Positions 24,548 through 33,510 of a DNA stretch of 64,000 nt are shown piece by piece. The DNA lies in NCBI RefSeq assembly GCF_000526775.1, contig NZ_JAGS01000001.1, forward strand, positions 2,728,001 to 2,792,000, given 5' to 3'. The notes under the pieces were generated by a model. The model saw only the letters and a list, made by a program, of their open reading frames with translations. It was not told the DNA's origin and ran no database searches. The position numbers and the translations under genes are program-made. Position 1 is the stretch's first letter, and each line of letters begins with the position of its first letter. This DNA comes from Ruminococcus albus AD2013. GTDB taxonomy: Bacteria > Bacillota > Clostridia > Oscillospirales > Ruminococcaceae.

Positions 24548-25144
24548 TTACTTGGAATACAGCTCTACGATCAGGTGTTCTTCGATCTCGTAATCGAGGT
24601 CTTCCTTAACAGGCATACGAACTACCTTTGCAGTCTGGTTCTCCTTGTCCATATCGAGCCAAGTGGGAACTACTCTGCCGGCAGTAGTCTCGATGATCTG
24701 CTTGAACTTGGGGCTCTTCTTGCTGTTCTCCTTCAGGGAGATAACGTCGCCAGCCTTGATCCTGTAAGAGGGGATATCAACTCTCTTGCCATTTACGAGG
24801 AAGTGACCGTGTACAACCAGCTGTCTAGCCTCACGTCTTGTCATGGACAGACCCATTCTGAATACAACACTGTCGAGTCTGGACTCGAGTATTGTCAGCA
24901 GATTGGTACCTGCCTGACCTTCCATCTTCTGAGCGATCTCAAAATAGTGATGGAACTGCTTCTCCAGTACGCCGTAGATGAATCTCAGCTTCTGCTTTTC
25001 CTTCAGCTGAAGGCCGTACTCGGAAACCTTCTTACGCTTGTTAGCGTTGGGGTCACGCTTAGTCTCCTTAGCAACGCCCATAACCATGGGGCTGATGCCA
25101 AGATACTTACATCTCTTGAGTATTGGTTCTCTGTTTACTGCCAT
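24548..25144 (-). CDS. rpsD: 30S ribosomal protein S4
   Basis: Primary 16S rRNA-binding protein, 198 residues. The N-terminus (AVNREPILKRCKYLG) and the S4 domain (ESRLDSVVFRMGLSMTRREARQLV) are typical. In Bacillus the gene is elsewhere, but in Clostridia it sits in the alpha operon between rpsK and rpoA, as here. The leader at 25145-25246 is a candidate for S4 autoregulation. Confidence 0.98.
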   Translation of the reverse strand: MAVNREPILKRCKYLGISPMVMGVAKETKRDPNANKRKKVSEYGLQLKEKQKLRFIYGVLEKQFHHYFEIAQKMEGQAGTNLLTILESRLDSVVFRMGLSMTRREARQLVVHGHFLVNGKRVDIPSYRIKAGDVISLKENSKKSPKFKQIIETTAGRVVPTWLDMDKENQTAKVVRMPVKEDLDYEIEEHLIVELYSK

Positions 25145-25246
25145 TTTAATGACCTCCGTTTTCTAAATTGATATCGGGCTTTAAGTCTTACGTCTATGCT
25201 GCTTTACCCGACTTTGAGTTAAACTGCAAACTCAAATAACTTATGA
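25145..25246 (-). promoter_or_regulatory. Structured leader before rpsD
   Basis: On the minus strand, TTTGAGTT/AACTCAAA form an 8-bp hairpin and CGGGT/GCCCG-type arms follow before the GGAGG site. S4 is known to repress its own mRNA in other bacteria, so this may be its target. Only the structure is seen; binding is inferred. Confidence 0.4.
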
Positions 25247-25645
25247 TTACACTCTTCTTCTCTTGGGGGGACGGCAACCGTTGTGAGGGATAGGAGTAAC
25301 GTCCTTGATAAGTCTTACTTCCAGCTCCTCGGACTGCAGCGCTCTGATAGCAGCTTCTCTGCCTGCGCCGGGTCCCTTAACGAATACCTCAACGACCTTC
25401 AGACCGTGCTCCTTAGCAGCTCTTGCAGCAGTCTCTGCGGCTGTCTGAGCAGCGAAGGGAGTAGACTTCTTGGAACCTCTGAAACCGAGTCCGCCTGCGG
25501 AAGCCCAAGAAATTGCGTTACCCTGCATATCAGTGATGGTAACGATGGTGTTGTTGAATGTGGACTGGATATGAACCTGTCCCTGTTCAATGTTCTTTCT
25601 TTCACGACGGCGACGTACAGTCGTCTTCTTCTTAGCCTGAGCCAT
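25247..25645 (-). CDS. rpsK: 30S ribosomal protein S11
   Basis: 132 residues. The basic N-terminus, GQVHIQSTFNNTIVTITD, GPGAGREAAIRAL and the ending DVTPIPHNGCRPPKRRRV are unmistakable for S11 of the small-subunit platform. It follows rpsM after 15 nt. Confidence 0.98.
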   Translation of the reverse strand: MAQAKKKTTVRRRRERKNIEQGQVHIQSTFNNTIVTITDMQGNAISWASAGGLGFRGSKKSTPFAAQTAAETAARAAKEHGLKVVEVFVKGPGAGREAAIRALQSEELEVRLIKDVTPIPHNGCRPPKRRRV

Positions 25646-25660
25646 GCTTCATACCCTCCC

Positions 25661-26029
25661 TTACTTCTTCTTGTTAGCGATGGTCTTAACAGGACCCTTA
25701 CGAGTTCTTGCATTCGTCTTGGTTCTCTGTCCTCTAACGGGCAGACCCTTTCTGTGACGAAGGCCTCTGTAGCAACCGATCTCTGTCAGTCTCTTGATGT
25801 TCAGAGCAACTGTTCTTCTCAGGTCGCCCTCAACAGTCAGGTTGTGATCTATATACTCACGAAGCTTAGCTACGTCATCCTCAGACATATCCTTAACTCT
25901 TACGTCGGGATCAACGCCTGTTTCCTTGATGATCTTAGTAGCAGTCTTCTGACCAATGCCGTAAACGTAGGTAAGAGCGACTTCAATTCTCTTATCTCTG
26001 GGCAGGTCTATACCAGCAATACGAGCCAT
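25661..26029 (-). CDS. rpsM: 30S ribosomal protein S13
   Basis: 122 residues. Starts ARIAGIDLPRDKRIEVAL; the conserved GCYRGLRHRKGLPVRGQRTK precedes the basic C-terminal tail that reaches the P-site tRNA. It opens the alpha operon after rpmJ. Confidence 0.98.
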   Translation of the reverse strand: MARIAGIDLPRDKRIEVALTYVYGIGQKTATKIIKETGVDPDVRVKDMSEDDVAKLREYIDHNLTVEGDLRRTVALNIKRLTEIGCYRGLRHRKGLPVRGQRTKTNARTRKGPVKTIANKKK

Positions 26030-26058
26030 TATTTAGCTGCACCTCCATTATTGGTTTG

Positions 26059-26172
26059 TTAGCCCTGACGCTGCTTGTGCTTGGGGTTCTGGCAGATAAC
26101 CATGATCTTGCCTTTCCTCTTGATGATCTTGCACTTTTCGCAGATAGGCTTAACTGAAGGTCTTACTTTCAT
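26059..26172 (-). CDS. rpmJ: 50S ribosomal protein L36
   Basis: A 37-residue protein, MKVRPSVKPICEKCKIIKRK onward, ending in NPKHKQRQG. It is the zinc-type L36: CEKC at residues 11-14 plus Cys27 and His32 complete the zinc site. The start follows a GGAGG site. It lies between infA and rpsM as in most Firmicutes. Confidence 0.97.
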   Translation of the reverse strand: MKVRPSVKPICEKCKIIKRKGKIMVICQNPKHKQRQG

Positions 26173-26249
26173 TGAAATACCTCCTTCGATTATCCGAGCC
26201 TCTCGGCTCTCATACGTATAAGGGAAAGCCGTTGCAGCAACCGCTTTGC

Positions 26250-26468
26250 TTACTTAGCTCTCCAGGTTATTCTTCCCTTTGTCAAGTCATAAGGCGACAT
26301 CTCGACTGTGACCTTATCACCGGGCACGATACGAATGTAGTTCATACGCAGCTTACCCGAAATATGAGCAAGAATTTTATGACCGTTTGTGAGTTCAACT
26401 TGGAATGTCGCGTTAGGCAGTGCCTCAACGACTGTTCCCTCAACTTCAAGTACATCTTCTTTCGACAT
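26250..26468 (-). CDS. infA: Translation initiation factor IF-1
   Basis: A 72-residue OB-fold factor that binds the ribosomal A site during initiation. The sequence (SKEDVLEVEGTVVEALPNA, NGHKILAHISGKLRMNYIRI) is typical, and the length is standard. The 77-nt gap to rpmJ holds a small hairpin with a GAGA loop. Confidence 0.98.
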   Translation of the reverse strand: MSKEDVLEVEGTVVEALPNATFQVELTNGHKILAHISGKLRMNYIRIVPGDKVTVEMSPYDLTKGRITWRAK

Positions 26469-26485
26469 TAAAAAACCTCCCCACT

Positions 26486-26758
26486 CTAAGGTCTTGTCTG
26501 CTGCCGATCGGTATGGGTCAGGTACCGAAAGATCAGCCGTCTTAACTTCTTGTCAGTCAGATCACCCGTATATAACGGAGCGTCCGCAGGTGAAATGTGC
26601 TTTATGTTTTTCTTTTTCGGACTGCCGACTTTTCGGTGTCTGCCGTCCGCGATATACACAAAGCCGCCGTCTACTCCCACTGCAACATAGCAGGAGCCTT
26701 TCTCACGGCCTGCTGTCGCCCATACCAGTGAACCGACCTGTATAACACCCTCTGTCAT
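26486..26758 (-). CDS. KOW-domain RNA-binding protein (L14e-like)
   Basis: A 90-residue protein with an N-terminal KOW-like segment (GSLVWATAGREKGSCYVAVGVDG) followed by a basic part (HRKVGSPKKKN). Many Clostridia have such a gene between map and infA. Its function is not established; an RNA or ribosome-associated role is inferred. The ATG at 26758 overlaps the map stop (TGATG), which suggests translational coupling; an in-frame GTG one codon earlier is possible. Confidence 0.85.
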   Translation of the reverse strand: MTEGVIQVGSLVWATAGREKGSCYVAVGVDGGFVYIADGRHRKVGSPKKKNIKHISPADAPLYTGDLTDKKLRRLIFRYLTHTDRQQTRP

Positions 26759-27504
26759 CACAGTTTGCTGAGTATCACGCAGCCGTCCTGTGTAACAGCG
26801 ATAGTGTGTTCAAAATGTGCGGACCATTTTCCGTCCAGTGTCTTGACTGTCCAGCCGTCAGGCATTACCTTTATTCCTGCACCGCCCATATTTATCATAG
26901 GTTCGATACAGATGACCATGCCTGCCTGAAGCCTTACGCCATGACCTGCTTTACCGTAGTTAGGAACTTCGGGATCTTCGTGAAGATCTCTGCCCAGTCC
27001 GTGTCCGCAGTATTCTCTGACGACTGAAAAACCTCTGTCTTCATTGTACTTCTGTATAGCGGCACCGATGTCGCCTATCCTTACTCCGGGCTTCACCATT
27101 TTGATGGCCTCATAAAGACTTTGCTCGGTGGAATCAAGAAGTGCCTGTACGTCGTCCGAGATCTTGCCGCAGGCAAATGTCATGCAGGAATCACCATGAT
27201 ATCCGTCCACGAAAGCTCCTGTATCAACAGAAACTATATCGCCTTCCATGATCTTCCTGCCGCCGGGGATACCGTGGATAACTTCGTCATTCACGGATAT
27301 GCAGGCTGCAGCGGGAAATCCGCCGTAACCCTTAAATCCCGGCTTAGCACCGTGGGAGAGAATGAACTTCTCTACCACTTTGTCCAGTTCATGAGTAGTC
27401 ATGCCCGGTCTTAGTGCTTCACCTGCTGCCTTTAATGCTCCGGCGGTCAGCTGACCTGCCTTACGCATCTTTTCAATTTCCTTATTGGATTTAATACATA
27501 TCAT
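26758..27504 (-). CDS. map: Methionine aminopeptidase, type I
   Basis: Removes the N-terminal Met from nascent proteins. 248 residues. The five metal ligands are all visible: Asp94, Asp105, His168, Glu201 and Glu232, within SVDTG, HGDSC, CGHGLGR, IEPM and FEHT. It lacks an N-terminal zinc extension. It sits between adk and the KOW gene, as usual. Confidence 0.98.
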   Translation of the reverse strand: MICIKSNKEIEKMRKAGQLTAGALKAAGEALRPGMTTHELDKVVEKFILSHGAKPGFKGYGGFPAAACISVNDEVIHGIPGGRKIMEGDIVSVDTGAFVDGYHGDSCMTFACGKISDDVQALLDSTEQSLYEAIKMVKPGVRIGDIGAAIQKYNEDRGFSVVREYCGHGLGRDLHEDPEVPNYGKAGHGVRLQAGMVICIEPMINMGGAGIKVMPDGWTVKTLDGKWSAHFEHTIAVTQDGCVILSKL

Positions 27505-27527
27505 TTATATCGCGCTTTCTATTACAA

Positions 27528-28163
27528 TCAACCTTTGAGAACTGCCATAACTGCTGCGGAAGTCTCCTCAACAGTTTCGCGGCCCTTTACAGAGGTCAGC
27601 TTACCCTGCTTCTCGTAGTAACCCTTGAGAGGCTCGGTAGTTTTATGATATGTGTCCAGTCTGCTCTTAACAGTCTCGGGCTCGTCGTCCTTACGGATAA
27701 CGATGGGCTTGCCGCATACATCGCAGATGCCTTCTACCTTGGAGGGTTTGAACTCTACATGGTAGGTAGCGCCGCAGTCGAGGCAAACTCTTCTGCCAGA
27801 AAGTCTCTGCTGAATTGTTTCATCAGCAACGTCTATCTCAATGACCTTGTCGATCTGAACGCCCATAGCGTCCAGAGCCTCGGCCTGAGGAACAGATCTG
27901 GGGAAGCCGTCGAGAATGAAGCCATTCTGTGCGTCAGGCTCAGCAATTCTGTCCTTGAGGATACCGATAACGATATCATCGGAAACAAGTGCGCCTGCGT
28001 CCATAGCTGCCTTCGCCTTCAGACCATACTCTGTGCCTGCCTTAACAGCAGCTCTGAGCATATTGCCTGTGGAAATGGTAGGAATGTTCAGCTCCTTGCA
28101 GATGTTCTCTGCCTGAGTGCCTTTGCCGGCACCGGGAGCGCCCAAAAGAATGATATTGTTCAT
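27528..28163 (-). CDS. adk: Adenylate kinase, zinc-binding LID
   Basis: Interconverts AMP, ADP and ATP. 211 residues. P-loop GAPGAGKGT at 8-16, DGFPRS near 85-90, and a long LID with four cysteines (127, 130, 147, 150) that bind zinc, as in Gram-positive enzymes. It follows secY with 30 nt between. Confidence 0.98.
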   Translation of the reverse strand: MNNIILLGAPGAGKGTQAENICKELNIPTISTGNMLRAAVKAGTEYGLKAKAAMDAGALVSDDIVIGILKDRIAEPDAQNGFILDGFPRSVPQAEALDAMGVQIDKVIEIDVADETIQQRLSGRRVCLDCGATYHVEFKPSKVEGICDVCGKPIVIRKDDEPETVKSRLDTYHKTTEPLKGYYEKQGKLTSVKGRETVEETSAAVMAVLKG

Positions 28164-28193
28164 TAGTCTTACCCCTTTCTCGATCGGACTTTA

Positions 28194-29504
28194 TTATTTC
28201 AGGAAGCCCGAGTGATGACGCATCATCATCTGAGATTCCATAGTTCTTGCTGTTTCAAGCGCAACGCTTACAACGATGAGTATAGAGGTACCGCCCATTG
28301 CGATATTCATCTTTGTGATAACGGTGAATATGATAGGGAAGATAGCGATTATACCCAGGAACACAGCGCCGACCAGAGTGATCTTGCTGAGTATCTTCTG
28401 GAAGTAGTCGCTGGTAGGCTTACCGGGTCTTATACCGGGTACGCCGCCGTTGTTCTGTCTGAGGTTATTAGCGATCTCGATCGGGTTGTATGACATACTT
28501 ACGTAGAAGTAGTTGAACGCGATTATGAGAACGAAGTACAGACTTGCGTAGAACGGATGATCATACTCAAACCATTTCAGGAGACCTGCGTAGAATGTAC
28601 CCTGCTTAGGTGCGCCTGTGAAAAGCTTGAGTGTTGCAGGTATAGACATAAAGCTCATCGCAAAGATGATAGGGAGAACGCCGCTCATCGCGATCTTGAT
28701 CGGGATGAATGTGTTCTGACCGCCGTACTGCTTTCTGCCTACAACGCGCTTGGCATACTGTATCGGTATTCTTCTTTCAGCGTTGTTCATAAAGATTATG
28801 AACGCGATCATCAGGATGAATACTACGATGATGATAGGAACGAGTATCATATTCTTAGCGTCGCCTGTAGCCATCATCTTGCAGAGGCTGATAACAGCAT
28901 CAGGTCCTCTTGCGATGATACCTGCAAACAGCAGCATGGATACGCCGTTGCCTATTCCCTTTTCATTGATCCTGTCGCCCAGCCATATAGTCAGCGAAGC
29001 TCCTGCTACGAAGCAGAGGACAATGATGATCTCAGTGAAGTATCTTTCAAAGGTCTGACCTGTGTACAGTACGATCTGCTGACCGTCAACGTTCATCAGA
29101 GTTCTGTAGTAAGCCCAGCCCTGGAACAGTGCGATACCAAGTGCTGTGTACTTGGTGATCTTGTTCAGAGTCTTTCTGCCTTCCATGCCTTCCTTGGAGA
29201 GTCTCTCCAGAGGAGGAAGTGCGTAGGTCAGCAGCTGAATGATGATCTGAGCGTTGATGTAAGGACCAACGGACAGAGCCATCAGTGTTGCCTTTGAGAA
29301 GTTACCGCCCGAGAGGACGTTCAGGTAACTGAAGAAGTCACCTGAATCTTTGCTGCCCTGGAACCATGTGTTCAGTGCTGCAGAATCGAGGTAGGGGACC
29401 GGAACGGAACCGCCTATCCTGTATATTACGATGATGAAAAATGTAAATAGAAGCTTTCTTCTTAATTCCGGAACCTTCCAGGCATTACGAAATGTCTCTA
29501 TCAC
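28194..29504 (-). CDS. secY: Protein translocase subunit SecY
   Basis: The channel of the Sec translocon, 436 residues with ten predicted helices. Typical pieces are RKLLFTFFIIVIYRIGGSVP, GPYINAQIIIQLL in helix 2 and the IRPGKPT cytoplasmic loop. A GTG start is placed 2 nt after the rplO stop, with GAGGTG inside rplO. Position between rplO and adk is canonical. Confidence 0.98.
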   Translation of the reverse strand: MIETFRNAWKVPELRRKLLFTFFIIVIYRIGGSVPVPYLDSAALNTWFQGSKDSGDFFSYLNVLSGGNFSKATLMALSVGPYINAQIIIQLLTYALPPLERLSKEGMEGRKTLNKITKYTALGIALFQGWAYYRTLMNVDGQQIVLYTGQTFERYFTEIIIVLCFVAGASLTIWLGDRINEKGIGNGVSMLLFAGIIARGPDAVISLCKMMATGDAKNMILVPIIIVVFILMIAFIIFMNNAERRIPIQYAKRVVGRKQYGGQNTFIPIKIAMSGVLPIIFAMSFMSIPATLKLFTGAPKQGTFYAGLLKWFEYDHPFYASLYFVLIIAFNYFYVSMSYNPIEIANNLRQNNGGVPGIRPGKPTSDYFQKILSKITLVGAVFLGIIAIFPIIFTVITKMNIAMGGTSILIVVSVALETARTMESQMMMRHHSGFLK

Positions 29505-29506
29505 AA

Positions 29507-29947
29507 TTACATCACCTCAGCCTTCCCGCCTGCCTTTTCGATTTTCTCCTTAGCTGCTGCTGAGAACTTAGCAGCCTTGACGGTAAGGTTTTTGGTGAGG
29601 TCTCCGTTACCGAGGACCTTTACTCCATCATACTCCTCCTTGAGGACGCCGGATGCCTTCAGCAGTTCAAAATCAACTACTGTGCCGTCAACGAACTTTT
29701 CAAGATCGGATACATTGATGATCGCATACTTAGTTGCGAATATATTATTGAATCCACGCTTAGGAATTCTTCTTGCAAGAGCGGTCTGACCACCCTCGAA
29801 GCCGGGTCTGATGCTGCCGCCGGATCTAGCCTTCTGGCCCTTGTGACCCTTACCTGCAGTCTTACCGTTTCCTGAACCGTGACCTCTGCCCACACGCTTA
29901 ACGTCTCTTACTGCGCCGGGATTAGGTGATAATTCGTGAAGCTTCAT
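29507..29947 (-). CDS. rplO: 50S ribosomal protein L15
   Basis: 146 residues. The N-terminus (KLHELSPNPGAVRDVKRVGRG), the glycine-rich GHGSGNGKTAGKGHKGQKAR stretch and GFEGGQTALARRIPKRGF are diagnostic of L15. Part of the spc operon. Confidence 0.98.
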   Translation of the reverse strand: MKLHELSPNPGAVRDVKRVGRGHGSGNGKTAGKGHKGQKARSGGSIRPGFEGGQTALARRIPKRGFNNIFATKYAIINVSDLEKFVDGTVVDFELLKASGVLKEEYDGVKVLGNGDLTKNLTVKAAKFSAAAKEKIEKAGGKAEVM

Positions 29948-29965
29948 GTTGTCGCACCTCCCTGC

Positions 29966-30145
29966 TTACGCTTCGGTTACTTTAATAAGGTGGGATACCA
30001 GCTTGATCTTGCCCTGTGTACAAGCGTTGTCGGGCTGCTCGGTCGTATCCCCGATTTTTCTCAGACCAAGAGAATTTGCAGTGGCGATCTGCTTTTCGCT
30101 TCTGCCACTCAGGCTCTTAGTCAGCTGAATTTTCAGGTTAGCCAT
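29966..30145 (-). CDS. rpmD: 50S ribosomal protein L30
   Basis: 59 residues, MANLKIQLTKSLSGRSEKQI onward with the GLRKIGDTTEQPDN core, the usual bacterial L30 size. The ATG has a GGAGG site. Located between rpsE and rplO as expected. Confidence 0.97.
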   Translation of the reverse strand: MANLKIQLTKSLSGRSEKQIATANSLGLRKIGDTTEQPDNACTQGKIKLVSHLIKVTEA

Positions 30146-30159
30146 ACTGTTTATCCTCC

Positions 30160-30663
30160 TTATTCAAATATTTCCTTAACAGTCTTGCCTCTCAGTTCAG
30201 CGATAGCCTCAGCGCTTCTTACGCTGGTCAGACCGTTGATTGTTGCTCTTACTGCATTGTAAGGATTGTTAGAGCGAAGCGACTTTGCTCTGATATCTCT
30301 TATGCCGGCTGCTTCAACCACTGCTCTCACAGTGCCGCCTGCGATGATACCTGTACCGGGAGCGGCGGGCTTGAGGAGAACCTCACCTGCGCCGAACTTA
30401 CCTACGATCTCGTGAGGAATTGTTGTACCCTTCAGGGAGATCTTTACCAGGTTCTTCTTAGCGTCCTGAATAGCCTTTCTGATAGCGTCGGGAACTTCGC
30501 CCGACTTACCGATGCCGAAGCCAACGATACCGTTGCCGTCGCCAACTACTACAAGTGCGGAGAACTTCATGATACGGCCGCCCTTAACAGTCTTGGATAC
30601 TCTGTTAATTGCTACGACCTTTTCCTGCAGCTCTTCGATCTTTGAAGCATCTATTAAAGCCAT
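30160..30663 (-). CDS. rpsE: 30S ribosomal protein S5
   Basis: 167 residues. The double-stranded-RNA-binding half (ELQEKVVAINRVSKTVKGGR, GDGNGIVGFGIGK) and the C-terminal S5 fold (AAPGTGIIAGGTVRAVVEAAG) are both complete. Confidence 0.98.
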   Translation of the reverse strand: MALIDASKIEELQEKVVAINRVSKTVKGGRIMKFSALVVVGDGNGIVGFGIGKSGEVPDAIRKAIQDAKKNLVKISLKGTTIPHEIVGKFGAGEVLLKPAAPGTGIIAGGTVRAVVEAAGIRDIRAKSLRSNNPYNAVRATINGLTSVRSAEAIAELRGKTVKEIFE

Positions 30664-30681
30664 TGTATTTCCTCCTCTACC

Positions 30682-31041
30682 TTAGAATTTAAGTCCGCCT
30701 TCACGGGCACCGTCTGCAAGCTCCTGCACACGGCCGTGATAAAGGAAACCGCCTCTGTCGAATACGACATTTTCAATTCCCTTTGCCTTAGCAGCTTCTG
30801 CGATCATCTCGCCGACCTTGCGAGCGCCTTCCTTGTTGCCGCCATTGCCCTCAAAGCCCTTAGCCATAGAGGAAGCGGAAGCCAGTGTTACGCCGTTAAC
30901 ATCGTCAATGATCTGTGCATATATATGCTTAGAGGAGCGGAATACGTTGAGGCGAGGGCATTCGGGAGTACCGCTGATCTTGTTGCGGATTCTCTGATGT
31001 CTCTTGATTCTAGCCTTAGCTCTGTCAAGCTTTTTAACCAT
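30682..31041 (-). CDS. rplR: 50S ribosomal protein L18
   Basis: 119 residues; 5S rRNA-binding protein. The basic start (KLDRAKARIKRHQRIR), RLNVFRSSKHIYAQIIDD and the ending VVFDRGGFLYHGRVQELADG are typical. Confidence 0.98.
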   Translation of the reverse strand: MVKKLDRAKARIKRHQRIRNKISGTPECPRLNVFRSSKHIYAQIIDDVNGVTLASASSMAKGFEGNGGNKEGARKVGEMIAEAAKAKGIENVVFDRGGFLYHGRVQELADGAREGGLKF

Positions 31042-31059
31042 AGTGATTCTCTCCTTTTA

Positions 31060-31611
31060 TTACTTCTTAGCGCCTTTACCGGCCTTACCTTCCTTACGGA
31101 TAATGTACTCGCCTTCGTAGCGGATACCTTTACCCTTATAAGGCTCGGGGGGACGCTTCTCGCGGATCTCACAAGCAAACTGACCTACTTCCTGCTTGTC
31201 GCAGCCCGATACTACGATGTGGTTAGGATCGGGAACTTCGATCTTGATAGTGTCAGTCTCCGCAAAGATAACCTGATGAGAGAAACCCAGGTTCATAACC
31301 AGGTTCTTGCCCTGCTTCTGTGCTCTGTAACCAACACCAACGATCTCGAGCTTCTTAGAGAAACCGTTTGCAACACCCTCAACCATATTGTTTACGAGTG
31401 TTCTGGTCAGACCGTGCAGACTCTTGTGGAGCTTATCCTCGGAAGGACGCTCAACTGTAACAGTGCTGCCGTCAACCTTTATGATCATATCCTTATGGAA
31501 TGTTTTTGTAAGTGTGCCCTTGGGACCCTTAGCTGTAACTACGTTGCCATCAGCAACCTTTACCTCTACACCTGCGGGAACAGTAATGGGCTTCAATCCT
31601 ATTCTTGACAT
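31060..31611 (-). CDS. rplF: 50S ribosomal protein L6
   Basis: 183 residues with the two repeated L6 domains. SRIGLKPITVPAGVEV at the start and PEPYKGKGIRYEGEYI near the end are hallmarks. Confidence 0.98.
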   Translation of the reverse strand: MSRIGLKPITVPAGVEVKVADGNVVTAKGPKGTLTKTFHKDMIIKVDGSTVTVERPSEDKLHKSLHGLTRTLVNNMVEGVANGFSKKLEIVGVGYRAQKQGKNLVMNLGFSHQVIFAETDTIKIEVPDPNHIVVSGCDKQEVGQFACEIREKRPPEPYKGKGIRYEGEYIIRKEGKAGKGAKK

Positions 31612-31627
31612 TTCTCAGCCCTCCTTA

Positions 31628-32026
31628 TTACCATACAAATGCGAGGACTTCGCCGCCGACATTCAGCTCTCTTGCCTTCTTGTCGGTGATAACGCCCTTG
31701 GAGGTGGATACGATTGCGATACCCATGCCCTTGATTACCTTAGGCATATCCTCACAGCTTGCGTAGATCCTCAGACCGGGCTTGGAAACTCTTCTCAGCC
31801 CTGTTATTACGGAATTTCTGTTCTCATCATACTTGAGTGTGATCCTGATGATACCCTGCTTGCCGTCTTCGATAACGGTGAAGTTCTTTACATAGCCCTC
31901 ATCTACGAGGATCTGTGTGATAGACTTCTTCATGTTAGATGCAGGTACATCGACAGTCGCATGCTTAGCAGTGCTAGCATTACGTATTCTTGTTAACAGA
32001 TCTGCAATAGTATCTGTAATCTGCAT
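31628..32026 (-). CDS. rpsH: 30S ribosomal protein S8
   Basis: 132 residues. The start at 32026 (MQITDTIADLLTRIRNA) has AAGGAGG upstream; an upstream in-frame ATG at 32083 would give a 19-residue extension that overlaps rpsN and is rejected. The C-terminal STSKGVITDKKAREL is the 16S-binding core. Confidence 0.98.
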   Translation of the reverse strand: MQITDTIADLLTRIRNASTAKHATVDVPASNMKKSITQILVDEGYVKNFTVIEDGKQGIIRITLKYDENRNSVITGLRRVSKPGLRIYASCEDMPKVIKGMGIAIVSTSKGVITDKKARELNVGGEVLAFVW

Positions 32027-32042
32027 TGTGCCTACCTCCTTT

Positions 32043-32228
32043 TTACCAACTTGCCTTCTTAACGCCGGGGATCTGACCGTCATGAGCCAGCTCTCTGAAG
32101 CAGATACGGCAAACGCCGAACTTTCTCAGATATGCATGGGGTCTGCCGCAGATCTTGCATCTGTTATAAGCACGAGTGGAATACTTAGGAGCAGCCTGCT
32201 GCTTATTTATCATAGCCTTCTTTGCCAT
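32043..32228 (-). CDS. rpsN: 30S ribosomal protein S14, zinc type
   Basis: 61 residues. Two CxxC pairs (CKICGRPHAY and CRICFRE) make this the short zinc-binding form (rpsZ type), not the longer cysteine-less paralogue. It follows rplE. Confidence 0.97.
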   Translation of the reverse strand: MAKKAMINKQQAAPKYSTRAYNRCKICGRPHAYLRKFGVCRICFRELAHDGQIPGVKKASW

Positions 32229-32245
32229 TTAACGTATCCTCCTCA

Positions 32246-32791
32246 TTACTTCTCAGCGAAAGGTGCGCCCATCAGTCTGAGCAGCTCCTTGCCTTCTTCG
32301 TCGGTCTTAGCGGTAGTGATAAAGTTGATATCCATACCTCTAACCTTGTCGATCTTATCATACTCGATCTCAGGGAAGATCAGCTGCTCCTTCAGACCGG
32401 TGGAGTAATTTCCTCTGCCGTCGAAGGAATTGGGGTTGATACCTCTGAAATCTCTTACGCGGGGGAATGCAACGTTGAACAGTCTGTCAACGAATTCATA
32501 CATCTTCTCCGCTCTCAGTGTAACCTTAACACCGATGATCTGTCCATCTCTCAGCTTGAAGTTAGCAACGCTCTTCTTAGCCTTGCAAACGATGGGCTTC
32601 TGACCGGTTATAGCAGCCAGATCGGTCATGATAGCATCGATGACCTTTTTATTATCCTTATCAGCGCCGCAGCCGACGTTGATAACTACCTTATCCAGCT
32701 TAGGGATCTGCATTACGTTAGCGTAGCCGAATTTCTTCATCAGTTCAGGAGCTACTGTGCTAACATACTGTTCTTTAAGTCTTGCAGCCAT
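32246..32791 (-). CDS. rplE: 50S ribosomal protein L5
   Basis: 181 residues. Binds 5S rRNA. Sequence pieces NVMQIPKLDKVVINVGCG, ITGQKPIVCKAKKSVANFK and GMDINFITTAKTDEE are standard. Confidence 0.98.
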   Translation of the reverse strand: MAARLKEQYVSTVAPELMKKFGYANVMQIPKLDKVVINVGCGADKDNKKVIDAIMTDLAAITGQKPIVCKAKKSVANFKLRDGQIIGVKVTLRAEKMYEFVDRLFNVAFPRVRDFRGINPNSFDGRGNYSTGLKEQLIFPEIEYDKIDKVRGMDINFITTAKTDEEGKELLRLMGAPFAEK

Positions 32792-32807
32792 GTCTAACTC
32801 CTCCTTC

Positions 32808-33125
32808 TTAGAATTCTTCGCCGCAGCTCTTGCAAACTCTTACCTTAGTTCCATCTTCCAGGAACTTGTGAGCTACTCTTGTGGGCTTGCCGCACTTGGG
32901 GCAAACTGCCATTACCTTGGAAGCGTACATAGCTGCCTCAGCATCAACGATACCGCCCTGCTGCTGAGCGTTTCTGGGCTTAACGTGCTTTCTTGCAACG
33001 TTCAGACCCTCAACGATCACTTTGCCTTCCTTGGGGGCAACCTGAAGTACCTTGCCCTGCTTGCCCTTGTCCTTACCGGACAGGATAACGACTGTGTCGC
33101 CGGTTTTAACGTGTACCTTATTCAT
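32808..33125 (-). CDS. rplX: 50S ribosomal protein L24
   Basis: 105 residues with a KOW motif at the N-terminus (VKTGDTVVILSGKDKGKQGK). The C-terminal part has two CxxC pairs (CPKCGK, CKSCGE), a zinc-binding version common in Clostridia. Confidence 0.97.
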   Translation of the reverse strand: MNKVHVKTGDTVVILSGKDKGKQGKVLQVAPKEGKVIVEGLNVARKHVKPRNAQQQGGIVDAEAAMYASKVMAVCPKCGKPTRVAHKFLEDGTKVRVCKSCGEEF

Positions 33126-33141
33126 TTCAACGACACCTCCA

Positions 33142-33510
33142 TTACAGAACTTCGGGAGCCAGGGACAGGATCTTCATATAATCCTTATCTCTCAGTTCCT
33201 TAGCCACAGGTCCAAATATACGTGTACCTCTGGGATTCTTGTCTTCCTTGATTATTACAGCAGCGTTCTCATCGAAGCGGATATAAGTACCGTCCGCTCT
33301 TCTCAGACCCTTTGCTGAACGAACGATGACAGCCTTAACTACATCGCCCTTCTTAACAACTCCGCCTGGTGTTGCTTTTTTAACAGAACAAACTACAACG
33401 TCACCGATGTTTGCATACTTTCTTCTCGTACCGCCGAGAACACGGATGCACATAAGCTCCTTAGCACCGGAGTTATCTGCAACCTTCAGGTAAGTCTGCA
33501 TCTGTACCAT
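33142..33510 (-). CDS. rplN: 50S ribosomal protein L14
   Basis: 122 residues. MVQMQTYLKVADNSGAKELM and the ARIFGPVAKELRD-like end are typical L14. The 90-nt gap upstream of it holds a strong hairpin. Confidence 0.98.
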   Translation of the reverse strand: MVQMQTYLKVADNSGAKELMCIRVLGGTRRKYANIGDVVVCSVKKATPGGVVKKGDVVKAVIVRSAKGLRRADGTYIRFDENAAVIIKEDKNPRGTRIFGPVAKELRDKDYMKILSLAPEVL

